A stretch of 64,000 bases of DNA from Anaerovorax sp. IOR16 (GCF_017168145.1 NZ_JADQTL010000005.1:36185-100184); one strand, 5' to 3'. Positions 17,525-26,780 are shown, numbered from the stretch's first letter. Program-made: numbers and translations. The notes: generated from the sequence alone by a model not told the origin.

Positions 17525-19204
17525 TTGAGAATCAACAACAATAATAGGGGAGGAAACATCGTAAAATTGATTCCACTTGGCGGATTAAATGAGATCGGTA
17601 AAAACATTACCGTCCTGGAATCAAAGAATGATTTGATTATCATTGATTGTGGTTTGTCCTTTCCTGATGATGAAATGTACGGAATTGATATCGTGATACC
17701 TGATTTTAGTTATCTGATAAAAAACAGAGAAAAAATCAGAGGCATGGTATTGACACATGGTCATGAGGATCATATTGGGGCAATTCCTTATTTATTAAAG
17801 GAACTTAATTTGCCAATTTATGGAACAAGACTTACACTCGGACTTGTTGAAAATAAATTAAAAGAACACGGTCTTAGAGGAAATTTAAATGTTATTGCTG
17901 CGGGTGAAACCATAAAATTGGGCGACTTTAAAGTGGAAACCATACGAACGACACATTCTATTGCAGACGCCATTTGTCTTGCCATTGATACGCCAGCAGG
18001 AAAAGTATTTCATACAGGAGATTTTAAAATTGATTATACACCACTTGATGGTGAGCCAATTAATTTTCATCGGTTGGCAGAGATTGGAAATAAAGGTGTT
18101 TTGCTGATGTTGGCTGATAGTACAAATGCAGAACGAAAAGGGTATACTGCTTCAGAAAAAACGGTTGGTGTAACACTCGAAAACATTTTCCGCTCTTGTA
18201 ATACAAGAATTCTAGTTGCAACCTTCTCTTCCAATGTACATCGTGTACAAAAGATTATTGATACGGCAGTAAAATTCAAGAGAAAGGTTGCGATTTCTGG
18301 AAGAAGTATGCTGAACGTCGTAAACATTTCGATTGAGCTTGGATATCTGAAGGTTCCGGATGGTATTTTAGTAGACATCAATAAAATCCGAAATATAAAG
18401 GATTCTGATTTAGTTATTATTACGACAGGGAGCCAAGGCGAGCCGATGTCGGCATTAGCAAGAATGGCTTCCAGTGATCACAAAGCCGTCCAAATTAAAA
18501 AAGGAGATGTCGTGGTTCTTTCTTCAAGTCCGGTTCCCGGAAATGAGAAAACCGTTTCGAATATTGTAAATAAGCTCTTTGAAAAAGGAGCAGAGGTTAT
18601 TTATAATGACATTGCTGACATTCACGTTTCAGGTCATGCCTGTGCTGAAGAATTAAAACTGGTACATTCTCTTATCAAACCAAAGTTTTTCATGCCGGTT
18701 CATGGAGAGTACCGTCATTTGCGGCAGCATTCTTTGATTGCTGAAAACTTAGGAATGTCAAAGGACCATATTTTTATCTTAGAAAATGGACAAGTACTTT
18801 CCTTAAAGCGAAATAAAGTTGAAAAATGCAAAGAAGAAGTCCCATGTTCATCTGTAATGGTAGATGGTCTTGGTGTCGGTGACGTAGGAAACATTGTTCT
18901 TCGAGATCGAAAACTGTTATCAGAGGCGGGCTTAATTATCGTTGTTGCCGGTATTCAAAAGGGAACGGGTATGGTTACGTCAGGACCTGATATTATATCA
19001 AGAGGCTTTGTATATGTGAGAGAATCTGAAGATTTAATTGACTCCGCAAGAAAAGTTGTTCAAGCACGTTTAGAGCGATGTCAGGCTGATGGGATTCGAG
19101 ATTGGGCTGCATTAAAAAATGCAGTTCGTGATGAATTACGAAACTTTATTTATCAAAGAACAAAGAGAAGCCCCGTTATTTTACCAATCTTTTTAGAAGT
19201 ATAG
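17525..19204 (+). CDS. rnjA: Ribonuclease J
   Basis: Beta-CASP metallo-nuclease with 5'-to-3' exonuclease and endonuclease activity in RNA decay and maturation. The zinc motif L-T-H-G-H-E-D-H-I-G-A lies at about 76-86. Later motifs are F-H-T-G-D-F-K-I-D, the beta-CASP segment and the C-terminal P-V-H-G-E-Y-R-H-L. I place the start at TTG 17525, eight bases after AAAGGA, giving 559 residues, close to the 554-555 of the B. subtilis enzymes. GTG 17492 and ATG 17516 are in-frame alternatives. Confidence 0.92.
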   Translation: MRINNNNRGGNIVKLIPLGGLNEIGKNITVLESKNDLIIIDCGLSFPDDEMYGIDIVIPDFSYLIKNREKIRGMVLTHGHEDHIGAIPYLLKELNLPIYGTRLTLGLVENKLKEHGLRGNLNVIAAGETIKLGDFKVETIRTTHSIADAICLAIDTPAGKVFHTGDFKIDYTPLDGEPINFHRLAEIGNKGVLLMLADSTNAERKGYTASEKTVGVTLENIFRSCNTRILVATFSSNVHRVQKIIDTAVKFKRKVAISGRSMLNVVNISIELGYLKVPDGILVDINKIRNIKDSDLVIITTGSQGEPMSALARMASSDHKAVQIKKGDVVVLSSSPVPGNEKTVSNIVNKLFEKGAEVIYNDIADIHVSGHACAEELKLVHSLIKPKFFMPVHGEYRHLRQHSLIAENLGMSKDHIFILENGQVLSLKRNKVEKCKEEVPCSSVMVDGLGVGDVGNIVLRDRKLLSEAGLIIVVAGIQKGTGMVTSGPDIISRGFVYVRESEDLIDSARKVVQARLERCQADGIRDWAALKNAVRDELRNFIYQRTKRSPVILPIFLEV

Positions 19205-19213
19205 GAGGTTATT

Positions 19214-19546
19214 ATGAACCCTTACGATAAAGCACATGAATTAGCAAAAGCGTTGAAAGAATCACAGGAATATAAAAATTATATCGCTAAGAAAGAAGAA
19301 ATTTCCCAAAATGCGGAACTCAGTGCTATGATTAATGATTTTCAAGATAAAAATATGAAAATGCAAACGCAACAAATGCTGACAGGCAATGCTGATCAAA
19401 ACATTATGGAACAGGTTCAATCCTTATATCAAATTGTTATGGCGGATCCTTTGGCTGCAGAATATATGCAGGCAGAACTTGTTTTTACAAAATTAGTTTC
19501 TGATGTTTATGGCATTTTAGGAGAAGTGATTCGTATTGAAAAATAA
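19214..19546 (+). CDS. YlbF/YmcA family regulator
   Basis: A small helical protein of 110 residues, the length and composition of the YlbF/YmcA (Com_YlbF) family. In B. subtilis these proteins form the Y-complex that assists RNase Y and influences competence, biofilm and sporulation. Its position directly after RNase J fits an RNA-decay role. The start ATG 19214 follows AGGAGG. The last 11 bases overlap the next gene. Confidence 0.82.
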   Translation: MNPYDKAHELAKALKESQEYKNYIAKKEEISQNAELSAMINDFQDKNMKMQTQQMLTGNADQNIMEQVQSLYQIVMADPLAAEYMQAELVFTKLVSDVYGILGEVIRIEK

Positions 19547-20627
19547 ATCAGAACAAGAAAAACGCATTTCTTACCGCATTGAAAAGGTAAGAGATGCGTT
19601 AACAGTACAACAATTGGATGGAATTTGGATTACAAAGAAAGAAAATCAAATCTATTTGTGCGATTTTCCTTCTTCCAATTGTTTTCTTCTTCTCACCAAA
19701 GATAAAAATTATTTGCTTACCGATTTTAGATATATTGAAGCAGCAAAAGACTCTTGTCCAATGTACGAAATTGTATTAATTAACAGTGAGTATTCTGAAA
19801 TAGATTTTCTAAAAGAAATGCAGCTGTCTGTCATAGGATGTGAAGACGACACTTTAACAGTAAATAGTTATCGTAAACTAACAAATGAAGTACAACATAC
19901 AAAGTGGCAAGATTGCAGTGGTTTAGTAGAACAAATCCGTCTAATAAAAGATGAATATGAATTGGATGCCATAAAGCGAGCTGCTGCTTTAACGGATGAT
20001 TGTTTCTCTCATATGCTTTCTGTTTTAAAACCACATATGACAGAAAAAGAAGCCGCTTTGAAAATTGAATTTTTCTTTAAAAAAAATGGTGCGATGGGTC
20101 TTTCCTTTGATTCGATCTGTGTATCTGGTATAAGGAGTTCTTTACCGCATGGAGTACCAACGGACAAAAAACTGGAGGTCGGCGATTTCTTGACAATGGA
20201 TTTCGGTTGTATCTTAGATGGTTACTGCTCGGATATGACAAGAACAGTTGCGATTGGTTCCGTGACACCGGAGCAAAGACAAATCTATAATTTAGTTTTA
20301 CAAGCACAAAAAACGGCAATTGAAGGACTAAAAGCAGGGATGTCGTGTGTAGAGGGAGACTACTTAGCTAGACAAGTGATTATTGAAGCCGGTTATGGAG
20401 ACTATTTTGGACATGGACTTGGTCATGGAGTCGGGTTGGAGATTCATGAAGCACCAACCTTAAGTCCCAGAGGCAAAGGATTTTTAAAGGAAAATATGAC
20501 CGTTACCATTGAACCAGGAATCTATCTTCCACAAAAATTCGGGATTCGAATTGAAGACTTGGCAATCATCACATCTTTTGGTATAATAAACACGGTTCAT
20601 TCAGAAAAAGAGCTAATTATTATCTAA
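19536..20627 (+). CDS. Xaa-Pro aminopeptidase (M24 family)
   Basis: Metallo-aminopeptidase with a creatinase-like N-terminal domain and a pita-bread catalytic domain; 363 residues. The metal ligands are visible in M-D-F-G-C-I-L-D-G-Y-C-S-D-M-T-R-T, G-H-G-L-G-H-G-V-G-L-E-I-H-E-A-P and I-E-P-G-I-Y, followed by I-E-D. The start is TTG 19536 after GGAGAAGTG, overlapping ylbF. The ypdF/pepQ-efp order is conserved in Firmicutes. A promoter for efp lies in its last 70 bases. Confidence 0.93.
   Translation: MKNKSEQEKRISYRIEKVRDALTVQQLDGIWITKKENQIYLCDFPSSNCFLLLTKDKNYLLTDFRYIEAAKDSCPMYEIVLINSEYSEIDFLKEMQLSVIGCEDDTLTVNSYRKLTNEVQHTKWQDCSGLVEQIRLIKDEYELDAIKRAAALTDDCFSHMLSVLKPHMTEKEAALKIEFFFKKNGAMGLSFDSICVSGIRSSLPHGVPTDKKLEVGDFLTMDFGCILDGYCSDMTRTVAIGSVTPEQRQIYNLVLQAQKTAIEGLKAGMSCVEGDYLARQVIIEAGYGDYFGHGLGHGVGLEIHEAPTLSPRGKGFLKENMTVTIEPGIYLPQKFGIRIEDLAIITSFGIINTVHSEKELIII
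20559..20587 (+). promoter_or_regulatory. Sigma-A promoter for efp, inside the peptidase gene
   Basis: TTGGCA (20559-20564), exactly 17 bases, TATAAT (20582-20587). It lies in the 3' coding end of the peptidase gene about 80 bases before efp, giving efp its own transcript. Confidence 0.65.
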
Positions 20628-20667
20628 ATAGGATTGATTAGATATATCTACAATGGAGGAGTAAACA

Positions 20668-21228
20668 ATGATTTATGCAAGCGATTTTAGAAAAGGCGTT
20701 ACTTTTGATATTAATGGAGAGCCACATGTAGTTCTTGACTTTCAGCATGTAAAGCCCGGTAAAGGTGCAGCCTTTGTAAGAACCAAGTATAAGAATATTT
20801 TAACAGGTGCAACTAGAGAAGAAGCATTTAATCCAAATGATAAATTTCCGAAAGCACACATTGACACAAAACAAATGCAATATTTATACAACGATGGAGA
20901 GCTTTATTATTTCATGGATCAGGAAACCTTTGATCAGGTTCCAATCTCAGAAGAACAGGTTGAAGATGCAATCAAGTATCTAAGAGAAAATGATATGGCT
21001 ACAATTAAGTTTTATAAGGGAAGCGCTTTCTTAGTAGAAGCACCGAACTTTGTAAACCTTAAGATAATAGAAACCGAACCAGGTGTGAAGGGCGATACCG
21101 CTACAAATGTAACAAAAGCAGCTGTTGTAGAAACCGGTGCAACCATTCAGGTTCCTATCTTTATCGAAGAGGGAGAATTGATCCAGATTGACACCAGAAC
21201 TGGCGAATATTTAGGAAGAGCTAAATAA
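20668..21228 (+). CDS. efp: Translation elongation factor P
   Basis: Ribosome-binding factor that relieves stalling at proline runs. Its 186 residues form three KOW/OB domains. The loop residue usually modified lies in [12 protein letters not shown], with the target Lys in P-G-K-G. The C-terminal [11 protein letters not shown] signature is present. The start follows GGAGGAG. No EF-P-modifying enzyme (EpmA/EpmB, EarP or YmfI-type) is in the window. Confidence 0.97.
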   Translation: MIYASDFRKGVTFDINGEPHVVLDFQHVKPGKGAAFVRTKYKNILTGATREEAFNPNDKFPKAHIDTKQMQYLYNDGELYYFMDQETFDQVPISEEQVEDAIKYLRENDMATIKFYKGSAFLVEAPNFVNLKIIETEPGVKGDTATNVTKAAVVETGATIQVPIFIEEGELIQIDTRTGEYLGRAK

Positions 21229-21245
21229 AAATAATAAAAATAATT

Positions 21246-21277
21246 TCGCAGAATGGTCGCATTCTGCGATAATTTTT
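21246..21277 (+). terminator. Terminator after efp
   Basis: A perfect ten-base-pair stem (TCGCAGAATG with CATTCTGCGA), loop GTCG, then T-rich sequence (AATTTTTT). Confidence 0.88.
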
Positions 21278-21307
21278 TGTAAAGGGTCATACATAGGGAG
21301 ATTATAT

Positions 21308-22363
21308 ATGGGAAAAAAATCAAAGAAAAAGGGGAAATCCAATCGATTTATAACAATTATACTAACCGTTGGAATCCTGTGCATGCTATCTTTAGCAACG
21401 GTGTTTGTTTATTTGGGACAAGTAGGAAAACCTATAGATCCAAGTGATGTAGAAACAATGTCGGTTCAAATACCTACTGGAACCGGTACGAACGGCATTG
21501 CGCAAATTTTAGAAGAAAACGGATTGATTCGAAATACTACCGTGTTTCGTTTGGAATCAAAAACAAAAGGCTATGATGGGAAATATAAAGCAGGGGAATA
21601 TTTGCTTTCAAAAAGTATGTCTATGCTTGAGCTTATGGAAAAAATAGTTGCTGGTAATGTAAATACCGTTCGTTTTACGATACCGGAAGGATATACATTA
21701 AAGAAAATATCTGAAAAGCTAAGTGCAGAAGGATTAATCAATGAAGAACTTTTTATGCAGGAGATACAATCCGGAGAATATAATTATGAGTTCTTGAAGC
21801 ATGCTCCGCAAGGAGAACTTCGCTTAGAAGGGTATTTGTATCCGGAAACGTATGATGTATATACAACCGCTTCCGAGAAAGATATCATTGATCGAATGCT
21901 TCTACAATTTGATAAAGTTTTTAAACCAGAATATTACGATCGAGCAAAAGAGTTAAATTTAAATATTAATGAACTGATAACCATTGCTTCTATCATTCAA
22001 GGAGAAGCAGTTAAAGAAGATGAGATGAATCTCATTTCCAGTGTGATTTATAATCGGCTTAACATTGGTATGCCGCTGCAAGTAGATGCCACCGTTCAAT
22101 ATGCACTGCAGGAACGAACAAATCGTGTGAGTACGGAAAATACAAAAGTAGATTCACCATACAATACGTATCAGAACAAGGGATTGCCGCCGGGACCAAT
22201 TTGCTCCCCAAGCATTAAAGCAATTGAAGCAGCGCTTTATCCTGCTGAGACGAATTATATTTATTTCGTCGCTAAGGGAGATGGCTACCATGCCTTCACA
22301 AATGATTACGACCAATTTTTAAAAGATAAAAAGGCTTATATTAAAAAAACCTTTGGAGAATAA
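21308..22363 (+). CDS. mltG: Endolytic murein transglycosylase MltG
   Basis: YceG-family membrane enzyme that cuts nascent peptidoglycan strands. A short Lys-rich cytoplasmic tail and one membrane helix (about 14-36) are followed by a LysM-like subdomain and the catalytic domain. The catalytic segment reads T-I-A-S-I-I-Q-G-E-A, and later L-Q-V-D-A-T-V-Q-Y and N-T-Y-Q-N-K-G-L-P-P-G-P-I are the family signatures; 351 residues. It leads an mltG-methyltransferase-U32 peptidase cluster matching B. subtilis yrrL-yrrM-yrrN/O. Confidence 0.94.
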   Translation: MGKKSKKKGKSNRFITIILTVGILCMLSLATVFVYLGQVGKPIDPSDVETMSVQIPTGTGTNGIAQILEENGLIRNTTVFRLESKTKGYDGKYKAGEYLLSKSMSMLELMEKIVAGNVNTVRFTIPEGYTLKKISEKLSAEGLINEELFMQEIQSGEYNYEFLKHAPQGELRLEGYLYPETYDVYTTASEKDIIDRMLLQFDKVFKPEYYDRAKELNLNINELITIASIIQGEAVKEDEMNLISSVIYNRLNIGMPLQVDATVQYALQERTNRVSTENTKVDSPYNTYQNKGLPPGPICSPSIKAIEAALYPAETNYIYFVAKGDGYHAFTNDYDQFLKDKKAYIKKTFGE

Positions 22364-22367
22364 AAAA

Positions 22368-23036
22368 ATGAACATTATGACACATCAGGTTACCGCATAC
22401 TTGGACGAACTGTATCGACCGCTAAATCCATTCTTAGAAAAATTGAGAAAGGATGCGGAGGAAAAACATGTTCCGATCATTTTGCGTGATACAGAACAAC
22501 TATTGATAAATCTTCTGCGTATCAAACATCCAAAAAGAATCCTAGAAATCGGGACAGCCGTAGGGTATTCTTCCATTTGTTTTGCAACAATTTGCTCAAA
22601 ATCTATAATAACTACTTTAGAATTATCAGAAGATAGTGCTAACATTGCAAGAAAAAATATAGAAGACGCAGGGTTTTCCGATCGAATTCAAGTAGTACAA
22701 GGAGATGCAAAAGAAAGCCTTACGTTTCTAGAAGAGCAATTAGACCAAGGGCAAATAGAACCTTATGATTTCATCTTTATTGATGCGGCAAAAGCGCAAT
22801 ATCAAGCATTTTGGGATGCGTGTGAACCACTTTGGAGCAATGAGGCACTTATTGTGTCAGACAATGTTTTATTTAAGGGAATGACTGCTTCTGATGATTT
22901 TGTATTAGACCGAAGAAACAAGACTATTATTCGCCGTATGCGAGAATACCTTAAGAACATTACAAATTTGCAAAAGGTTGATACTTGTGTATTGGCAGTT
23001 GGTGATGGTGTTGCCATTAGCTTAATCCATGAATAG
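22368..23036 (+). CDS. trmR: O-methyltransferase, probable TrmR (tRNA ho5U34 methyltransferase)
   Basis: SAM-dependent methyltransferase of the COMT-like family (222 residues). The SAM-binding loop is I-L-E-I-G-T-A-V-G-Y-S-S, and the metal/catalytic motif is F-I-D-A-A-K-A-Q-Y with V-S-D-N-V-L-F later. The specific assignment is from context: between mltG and a U32 peptidase, as B. subtilis yrrM (trmR), which methylates 5-hydroxyuridine-34 in tRNA. ATG 22368 is chosen because GGAGAA is seven bases upstream; an earlier in-frame TTG overlaps mltG. Confidence 0.8.
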   Translation: MNIMTHQVTAYLDELYRPLNPFLEKLRKDAEEKHVPIILRDTEQLLINLLRIKHPKRILEIGTAVGYSSICFATICSKSIITTLELSEDSANIARKNIEDAGFSDRIQVVQGDAKESLTFLEEQLDQGQIEPYDFIFIDAAKAQYQAFWDACEPLWSNEALIVSDNVLFKGMTASDDFVLDRRNKTIIRRMREYLKNITNLQKVDTCVLAVGDGVAISLIHE

Positions 23037-23049
23037 AAGTGAGGAAATC

Positions 23050-24276
23050 ATGAAAAAAATTGAATTGTTGGCTCCAGCCGGAGATTTAGAAAAATTAAAA
23101 ATAGCGATTGATTATGGTGCAGATGCGGTCTATATGGCAGGAGAGTTATTTGGACTTCGTGCAGGTGCAAAAAACTTCAGTTTAGAGGATATGCAAGAAG
23201 GCGTAGCCTATGCCCATGCACGTGGAAAAAAAGTATTTCTTACCATGAATGTGTTTGCGCATAATGATGACATTGAATTAATGAAAAACTACCTTAATCA
23301 AATAAAAGAGATTCCTCTTGATGCTTTTATTGCTTCGGATGCCGGAGTGATTCAATTAATACGGGAAGTGATTCCAGATGCTGAAATTCATTTAAGCACA
23401 CAAGCTAACACAACGAATTACAGAACCGCTGCATTTTGGTATCAGCAAGGAGTGAAACGTATTGTTTTGGCTCGAGAGCTATCCTTTGATGAAATAAAGG
23501 GTTTAAAAGAAAATTTACCGGAAGATATGGAATTAGAAGCCTTTGTTCAAGGTGCAATGTGCATTTCTTATTCTGGCCGATGTCTTTTAAGCAATTTTAT
23601 GATTGAACGCGATGCAAACAGAGGAATGTGTGCGCATCCGTGTCGTTGGAAATATAGCTTGGTTGAAGAAAAAAGACCCGGAGAGTATTATCCGGTTGAA
23701 GAGGATGCACGAGGTACCTATATCTTTAACTCTAGGGATTTATGCATGATTGAACACATACCGGATTTGATTGAATCTGGACTTGCATCACTAAAAATAG
23801 AAGGACGTATGAAGAGTGTTTTTTATGTAGCAACCGTTATAGGTGCTTACAGAAAAGCCATTGATGCATATTATGAAAAGAAAGAAAACTATTGTTTTCA
23901 ACCTGAATGGATGGAAGAATTAAAAAAAGTCAGCAATCGACATTTTACTACGGGTTTTTATTATCGAAAGCCAACCAACGAAGATCAAAATTATGAAAGC
24001 AGTGCCTACTATCGAGAATATGTATTTTTAGGAATTGTACATGATTATGATGAAAGCACCGGCTTTGCTACCGTTGAACAGAGAAATAAGATAACCGTGG
24101 GTGATGAAGTAGAAATTTTCGGACCAAACAGTGATTATTTTAATCAAAAAATAGAAATCATGCTGAATGAAGAAGGAGATGCGATTACAGAAGCACCTCA
24201 TGCCCAACAAATGTTGAAAATTAAAGTTTCTAAACCAGTATCGGAAAAGTTCATAATACGAAAAAGGAAAGAATAA
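23050..24276 (+). CDS. trhP: U32 family protein, probable tRNA hydroxylation protein TrhP
   Basis: U32 'peptidase' family member of 408 residues. It starts with E-L-L-A-P-A-G-D-L-E-K-L and D-Y-G-A-D-A-V-Y, and has the Cys-containing S-Y-S-G-R-C-L-L-S-N and G-M-C-A-H-P-C-R-W-K-Y motifs that hold an Fe-S cluster in this family. YegQ/YrrN/YrrO relatives form 5-hydroxyuridine at tRNA position 34 and are now called TrhP. The adjacent trmR-like gene supports that role over protease activity. ATG 23050 after GAGGAAATC is the likely start. Confidence 0.8.
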   Translation: MKKIELLAPAGDLEKLKIAIDYGADAVYMAGELFGLRAGAKNFSLEDMQEGVAYAHARGKKVFLTMNVFAHNDDIELMKNYLNQIKEIPLDAFIASDAGVIQLIREVIPDAEIHLSTQANTTNYRTAAFWYQQGVKRIVLARELSFDEIKGLKENLPEDMELEAFVQGAMCISYSGRCLLSNFMIERDANRGMCAHPCRWKYSLVEEKRPGEYYPVEEDARGTYIFNSRDLCMIEHIPDLIESGLASLKIEGRMKSVFYVATVIGAYRKAIDAYYEKKENYCFQPEWMEELKKVSNRHFTTGFYYRKPTNEDQNYESSAYYREYVFLGIVHDYDESTGFATVEQRNKITVGDEVEIFGPNSDYFNQKIEIMLNEEGDAITEAPHAQQMLKIKVSKPVSEKFIIRKRKE

Positions 24277-24278
24277 GA

Positions 24279-24307
24279 TTGAATTTTCATTAAATTTATG
24301 GTATAAT
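24279..24307 (+). promoter_or_regulatory. Sigma-A promoter for the CorC/HlyC gene
   Basis: TTGAAT (24279-24284), 17 bases, TATAAT (24302-24307), about 65 bases before the start codon. Confidence 0.65.
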
Positions 24308-24370
24308 ATAGTAAGTTTTGATAGAAAACAACATATAATAGTATTTCATTAAATTAGGAGGAATTTAAAA

Positions 24371-25795
24371 ATGATGGACTCTAGTCCAGACCCCAGTATG
24401 CCGCTGGCATTTCAACTATTATTTTTAGCATTATTGATACTGATTAATGCTTTTTTCGCCTCGGCAGAAATGGCGTTTGTATCACTGAATAAAAATAAGA
24501 TTAAACTACTTGCAAATCAAGGAAACAAAAAAGCGATTTTACTTCAACGATTGATTGAAGAGCCTAATAAATTTTTATCGACTATACAGGTAGCGATAAC
24601 ACTGGCAGGATTTTTATCCAGTGCATCCGCTGCTACGTCAATGGCCGATGATATCGGTGCTTTTTTACATCGGTTTGGCATTCCTTATGAGACTCAAATT
24701 GCAGTTGTTTTGGTAACCCTAGTTTTAAGTTATTTTACTTTGGTATTTGGGGAATTATTTCCAAAGAGACTTGCACTGCAAAATGCAGAAAAAATGGCTT
24801 TGTTTGCTGTTAAACCGATATTATTTATTTCAAAAATTGCATCACCATTTGTAAAATTATTGTCCATTTCGGTTTCTTTTCTATTAAAAATTACCGGAAA
24901 AGATCAGCATGATCAGGCAGATGAATATTCGGAAGAAGAAATCCGATCCTTACTTGAAGTCGGTCAGGAGTCTGGGCAAATTAATGAAACCGGACGTGAA
25001 ATGATCAATAGTATTTTTGAATTCGATGATAAATTAGCCTATGAAATCATGACACCAAGAACGGATGTTTTTTCGATTGACATAAATGATGATTTATCCG
25101 AATACATTGATGAACTTTTAGAAGAACGCTATTCCAGAATTCCGGTTTATAATAAAGACAGTGATGACATTATTGGTATCCTTTATATGAAGGATTTTAT
25201 TCTTGAAGCAAGAAAACATGGTTTTGAAAAGGTTGATATCCGTAAGATTCTTCAAAAACCATTCTTTGTTCCGGAAAGTAAAAAAATCAACGAATTATTT
25301 AGCGAATTGCAGATTTCTAAAATGCATATCGCAATTTTAATTGATGAATACGGTGGATTTGCCGGTATTGTCACAATGGAAGATATCATAGAAGAGGTTA
25401 TGGGAAACATCGATGACGAATACGATGATGATGAACCACAGCTGGAACTGATTGAAGAAAACACTTATATGGTAGATGGACAATATTATTTGGATGATTT
25501 GAGCGAGGAACTAGGTTTGGAATTGGAATCGGAAAATCATGAAACCATTGGCGGGTTTGTCATAGATCTGTTAGGTGAAATTCCAGATGAAGATGAAACA
25601 GAAGAACGCGTCGTTCCTTATGATGGTTGTATTTTTAAAGTAGAATCGGTAAAAGATCGTCGTATTGATAAGGTTCGTATTATTATTACACCACAAGAAA
25701 TCATATCCGAAGAAAAAGAAATAGAATCGATTGAAGAAAATGAAAAAGCAGAGATTAATATTACCGAACAAAAAACGCAACATAATTTAATATAA
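24371..25795 (+). CDS. Hemolysin/CorC-family transporter (CNNM-type)
   Basis: Membrane protein of 474 residues. An N-terminal DUF21 domain has four hydrophobic segments (with N-A-F-F-A-S-A-E-M-A-F-V near the start), then a CBS pair (about residues 215-345, with R-I-P-V-Y and D-E-Y-G-G-F-A-G-I-V-T) and a C-terminal CorC_HlyC domain. Relatives are Mg2+ exporters or are linked to Mg/Co resistance; 'hemolysin' is a historical name. A Glu/Lys-rich tail ends the protein. It has its own promoter and ends in a terminator shared with the spoIIIAA leader. Confidence 0.9.
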   Translation: MMDSSPDPSMPLAFQLLFLALLILINAFFASAEMAFVSLNKNKIKLLANQGNKKAILLQRLIEEPNKFLSTIQVAITLAGFLSSASAATSMADDIGAFLHRFGIPYETQIAVVLVTLVLSYFTLVFGELFPKRLALQNAEKMALFAVKPILFISKIASPFVKLLSISVSFLLKITGKDQHDQADEYSEEEIRSLLEVGQESGQINETGREMINSIFEFDDKLAYEIMTPRTDVFSIDINDDLSEYIDELLEERYSRIPVYNKDSDDIIGILYMKDFILEARKHGFEKVDIRKILQKPFFVPESKKINELFSELQISKMHIAILIDEYGGFAGIVTMEDIIEEVMGNIDDEYDDDEPQLELIEENTYMVDGQYYLDDLSEELGLELESENHETIGGFVIDLLGEIPDEDETEERVVPYDGCIFKVESVKDRRIDKVRIIITPQEIISEEKEIESIEENEKAEINITEQKTQHNLI

Positions 25796-25796
25796 C

Positions 25797-25826
25797 ACAT
25801 AACCCCCTAGTATCCACGCATATAAT
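25797..25826 (+). promoter_or_regulatory. Candidate sigma-E promoter for spoIIIAA
   Basis: A -10-like CATATAAT (25819-25826; sigma-E consensus CATACAnT) lies in the terminator loop, with a weak CATA core (25798-25801) about 15-17 bases before it. Transcription would start near 25833, after the 5' arm of the hairpin, leaving the ribosome site free. The -35 match is poor. Confidence 0.4.
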
Positions 25827-25850
25827 AAAAATGGGACAGGGGGTTTTTTT
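25801..25850 (+). terminator. Terminator after CorC/HlyC that overlaps the spoIIIAA ribosome site
   Basis: AACCCCCT (25801-25808) pairs with AGGGGGTT (25838-25845) around a 29-base loop, followed by T to position 25850. The 3' arm AGGGGG is also the only Shine-Dalgarno for spoIIIAA, whose ATG follows the last T. Read-through RNA would therefore have its ribosome site paired. Confidence 0.6.
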
Positions 25851-26780
25851 ATGAAACAAAATGCTGGTTTATTTGCAAAATTACCGTTGGAATTATCCAT
25901 TGAGCTACAGCGCCTTTCACCGGAAATACAAGAACATCTGCAAGAAATACGTATTAAAATAGGACATCCTATTTTAATCTACTCTGGAAGCAAAGAATAT
26001 GTGTTAAAGGGAGAATCCGCCTCAGTAATTGATAAAGAATATATTAACAATGTATGCAACTGTATACTTAACCACTCAATTTATGCACATCAACAAGATC
26101 TGGCAAACGGCTTCGTTACAATGGAAGGCGGACATCGCGTAGGGTTTTGTGGAAGGGCAGTTATCGATAATGGCAGAGTAAATACCTTAACAAATATTAC
26201 CTCAGTAAATATAAGAAGAAGTCGGCAAATACTCGGAATTTCAGAACCTTATTATTCTTACTTAACGACACAGGAAGGATATTTTTATAATACCATTTTA
26301 CTTTCACCTCCAAAATGCGGAAAAACTACCATGCTTCGAGATTTAATTCGTAATTTGAGTGCACATGGCTTCAAAGTAGGCGTTTGTGATGAACGTTCTG
26401 AGATTGCAGGATTTGACCATTTTGGCACATCGTTTGATTTGGGAATGCGAACGGATGTTCTGGATGCTTGTCCTAAGGAAATGGCTATGATTATGTTAAT
26501 TCGATCAATGGCACCCGATATCATTGCAACGGATGAAATTGGAAAGCCGGAAGATTACCAAGCGATCCAATCGGCGATAACTGCAGGTGTAGGTCTTTTA
26601 ACGACCATCCATGGAAACAGCTATGAAGACTTGCTACGATCTCCGGCAAAAAACTTACTGGATTGTGGCATTTTTCAAAGAATTGTATATCTGGGGAATC
26701 AACCAAAGATTGGAACTGTAAGAAAAATTACGGATGAGAAAAACCATATGATTTTATTAAGGGAAAGGAGTCTGGCATGA
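25851..26780 (+). CDS. spoIIIAA: Stage III sporulation ATPase SpoIIIAA
   Basis: AAA+/secretion-type ATPase that powers the SpoIIIA-SpoIIQ feeding-tube channel between mother cell and forespore. The 309 residues include Walker A P-P-K-C-G-K-T-T (153-160) and the downstream D-E-R-S-E-I and A-T-D-E-I-G motifs typical of VirB11-like proteins. It is made in the mother cell under sigma-E in B. subtilis. The gene overlaps spoIIIAB by four bases. The rest of the locus is displaced by about 6.6 kb. Confidence 0.95.
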   Translation: MKQNAGLFAKLPLELSIELQRLSPEIQEHLQEIRIKIGHPILIYSGSKEYVLKGESASVIDKEYINNVCNCILNHSIYAHQQDLANGFVTMEGGHRVGFCGRAVIDNGRVNTLTNITSVNIRRSRQILGISEPYYSYLTTQEGYFYNTILLSPPKCGKTTMLRDLIRNLSAHGFKVGVCDERSEIAGFDHFGTSFDLGMRTDVLDACPKEMAMIMLIRSMAPDIIATDEIGKPEDYQAIQSAITAGVGLLTTIHGNSYEDLLRSPAKNLLDCGIFQRIVYLGNQPKIGTVRKITDEKNHMILLRERSLA

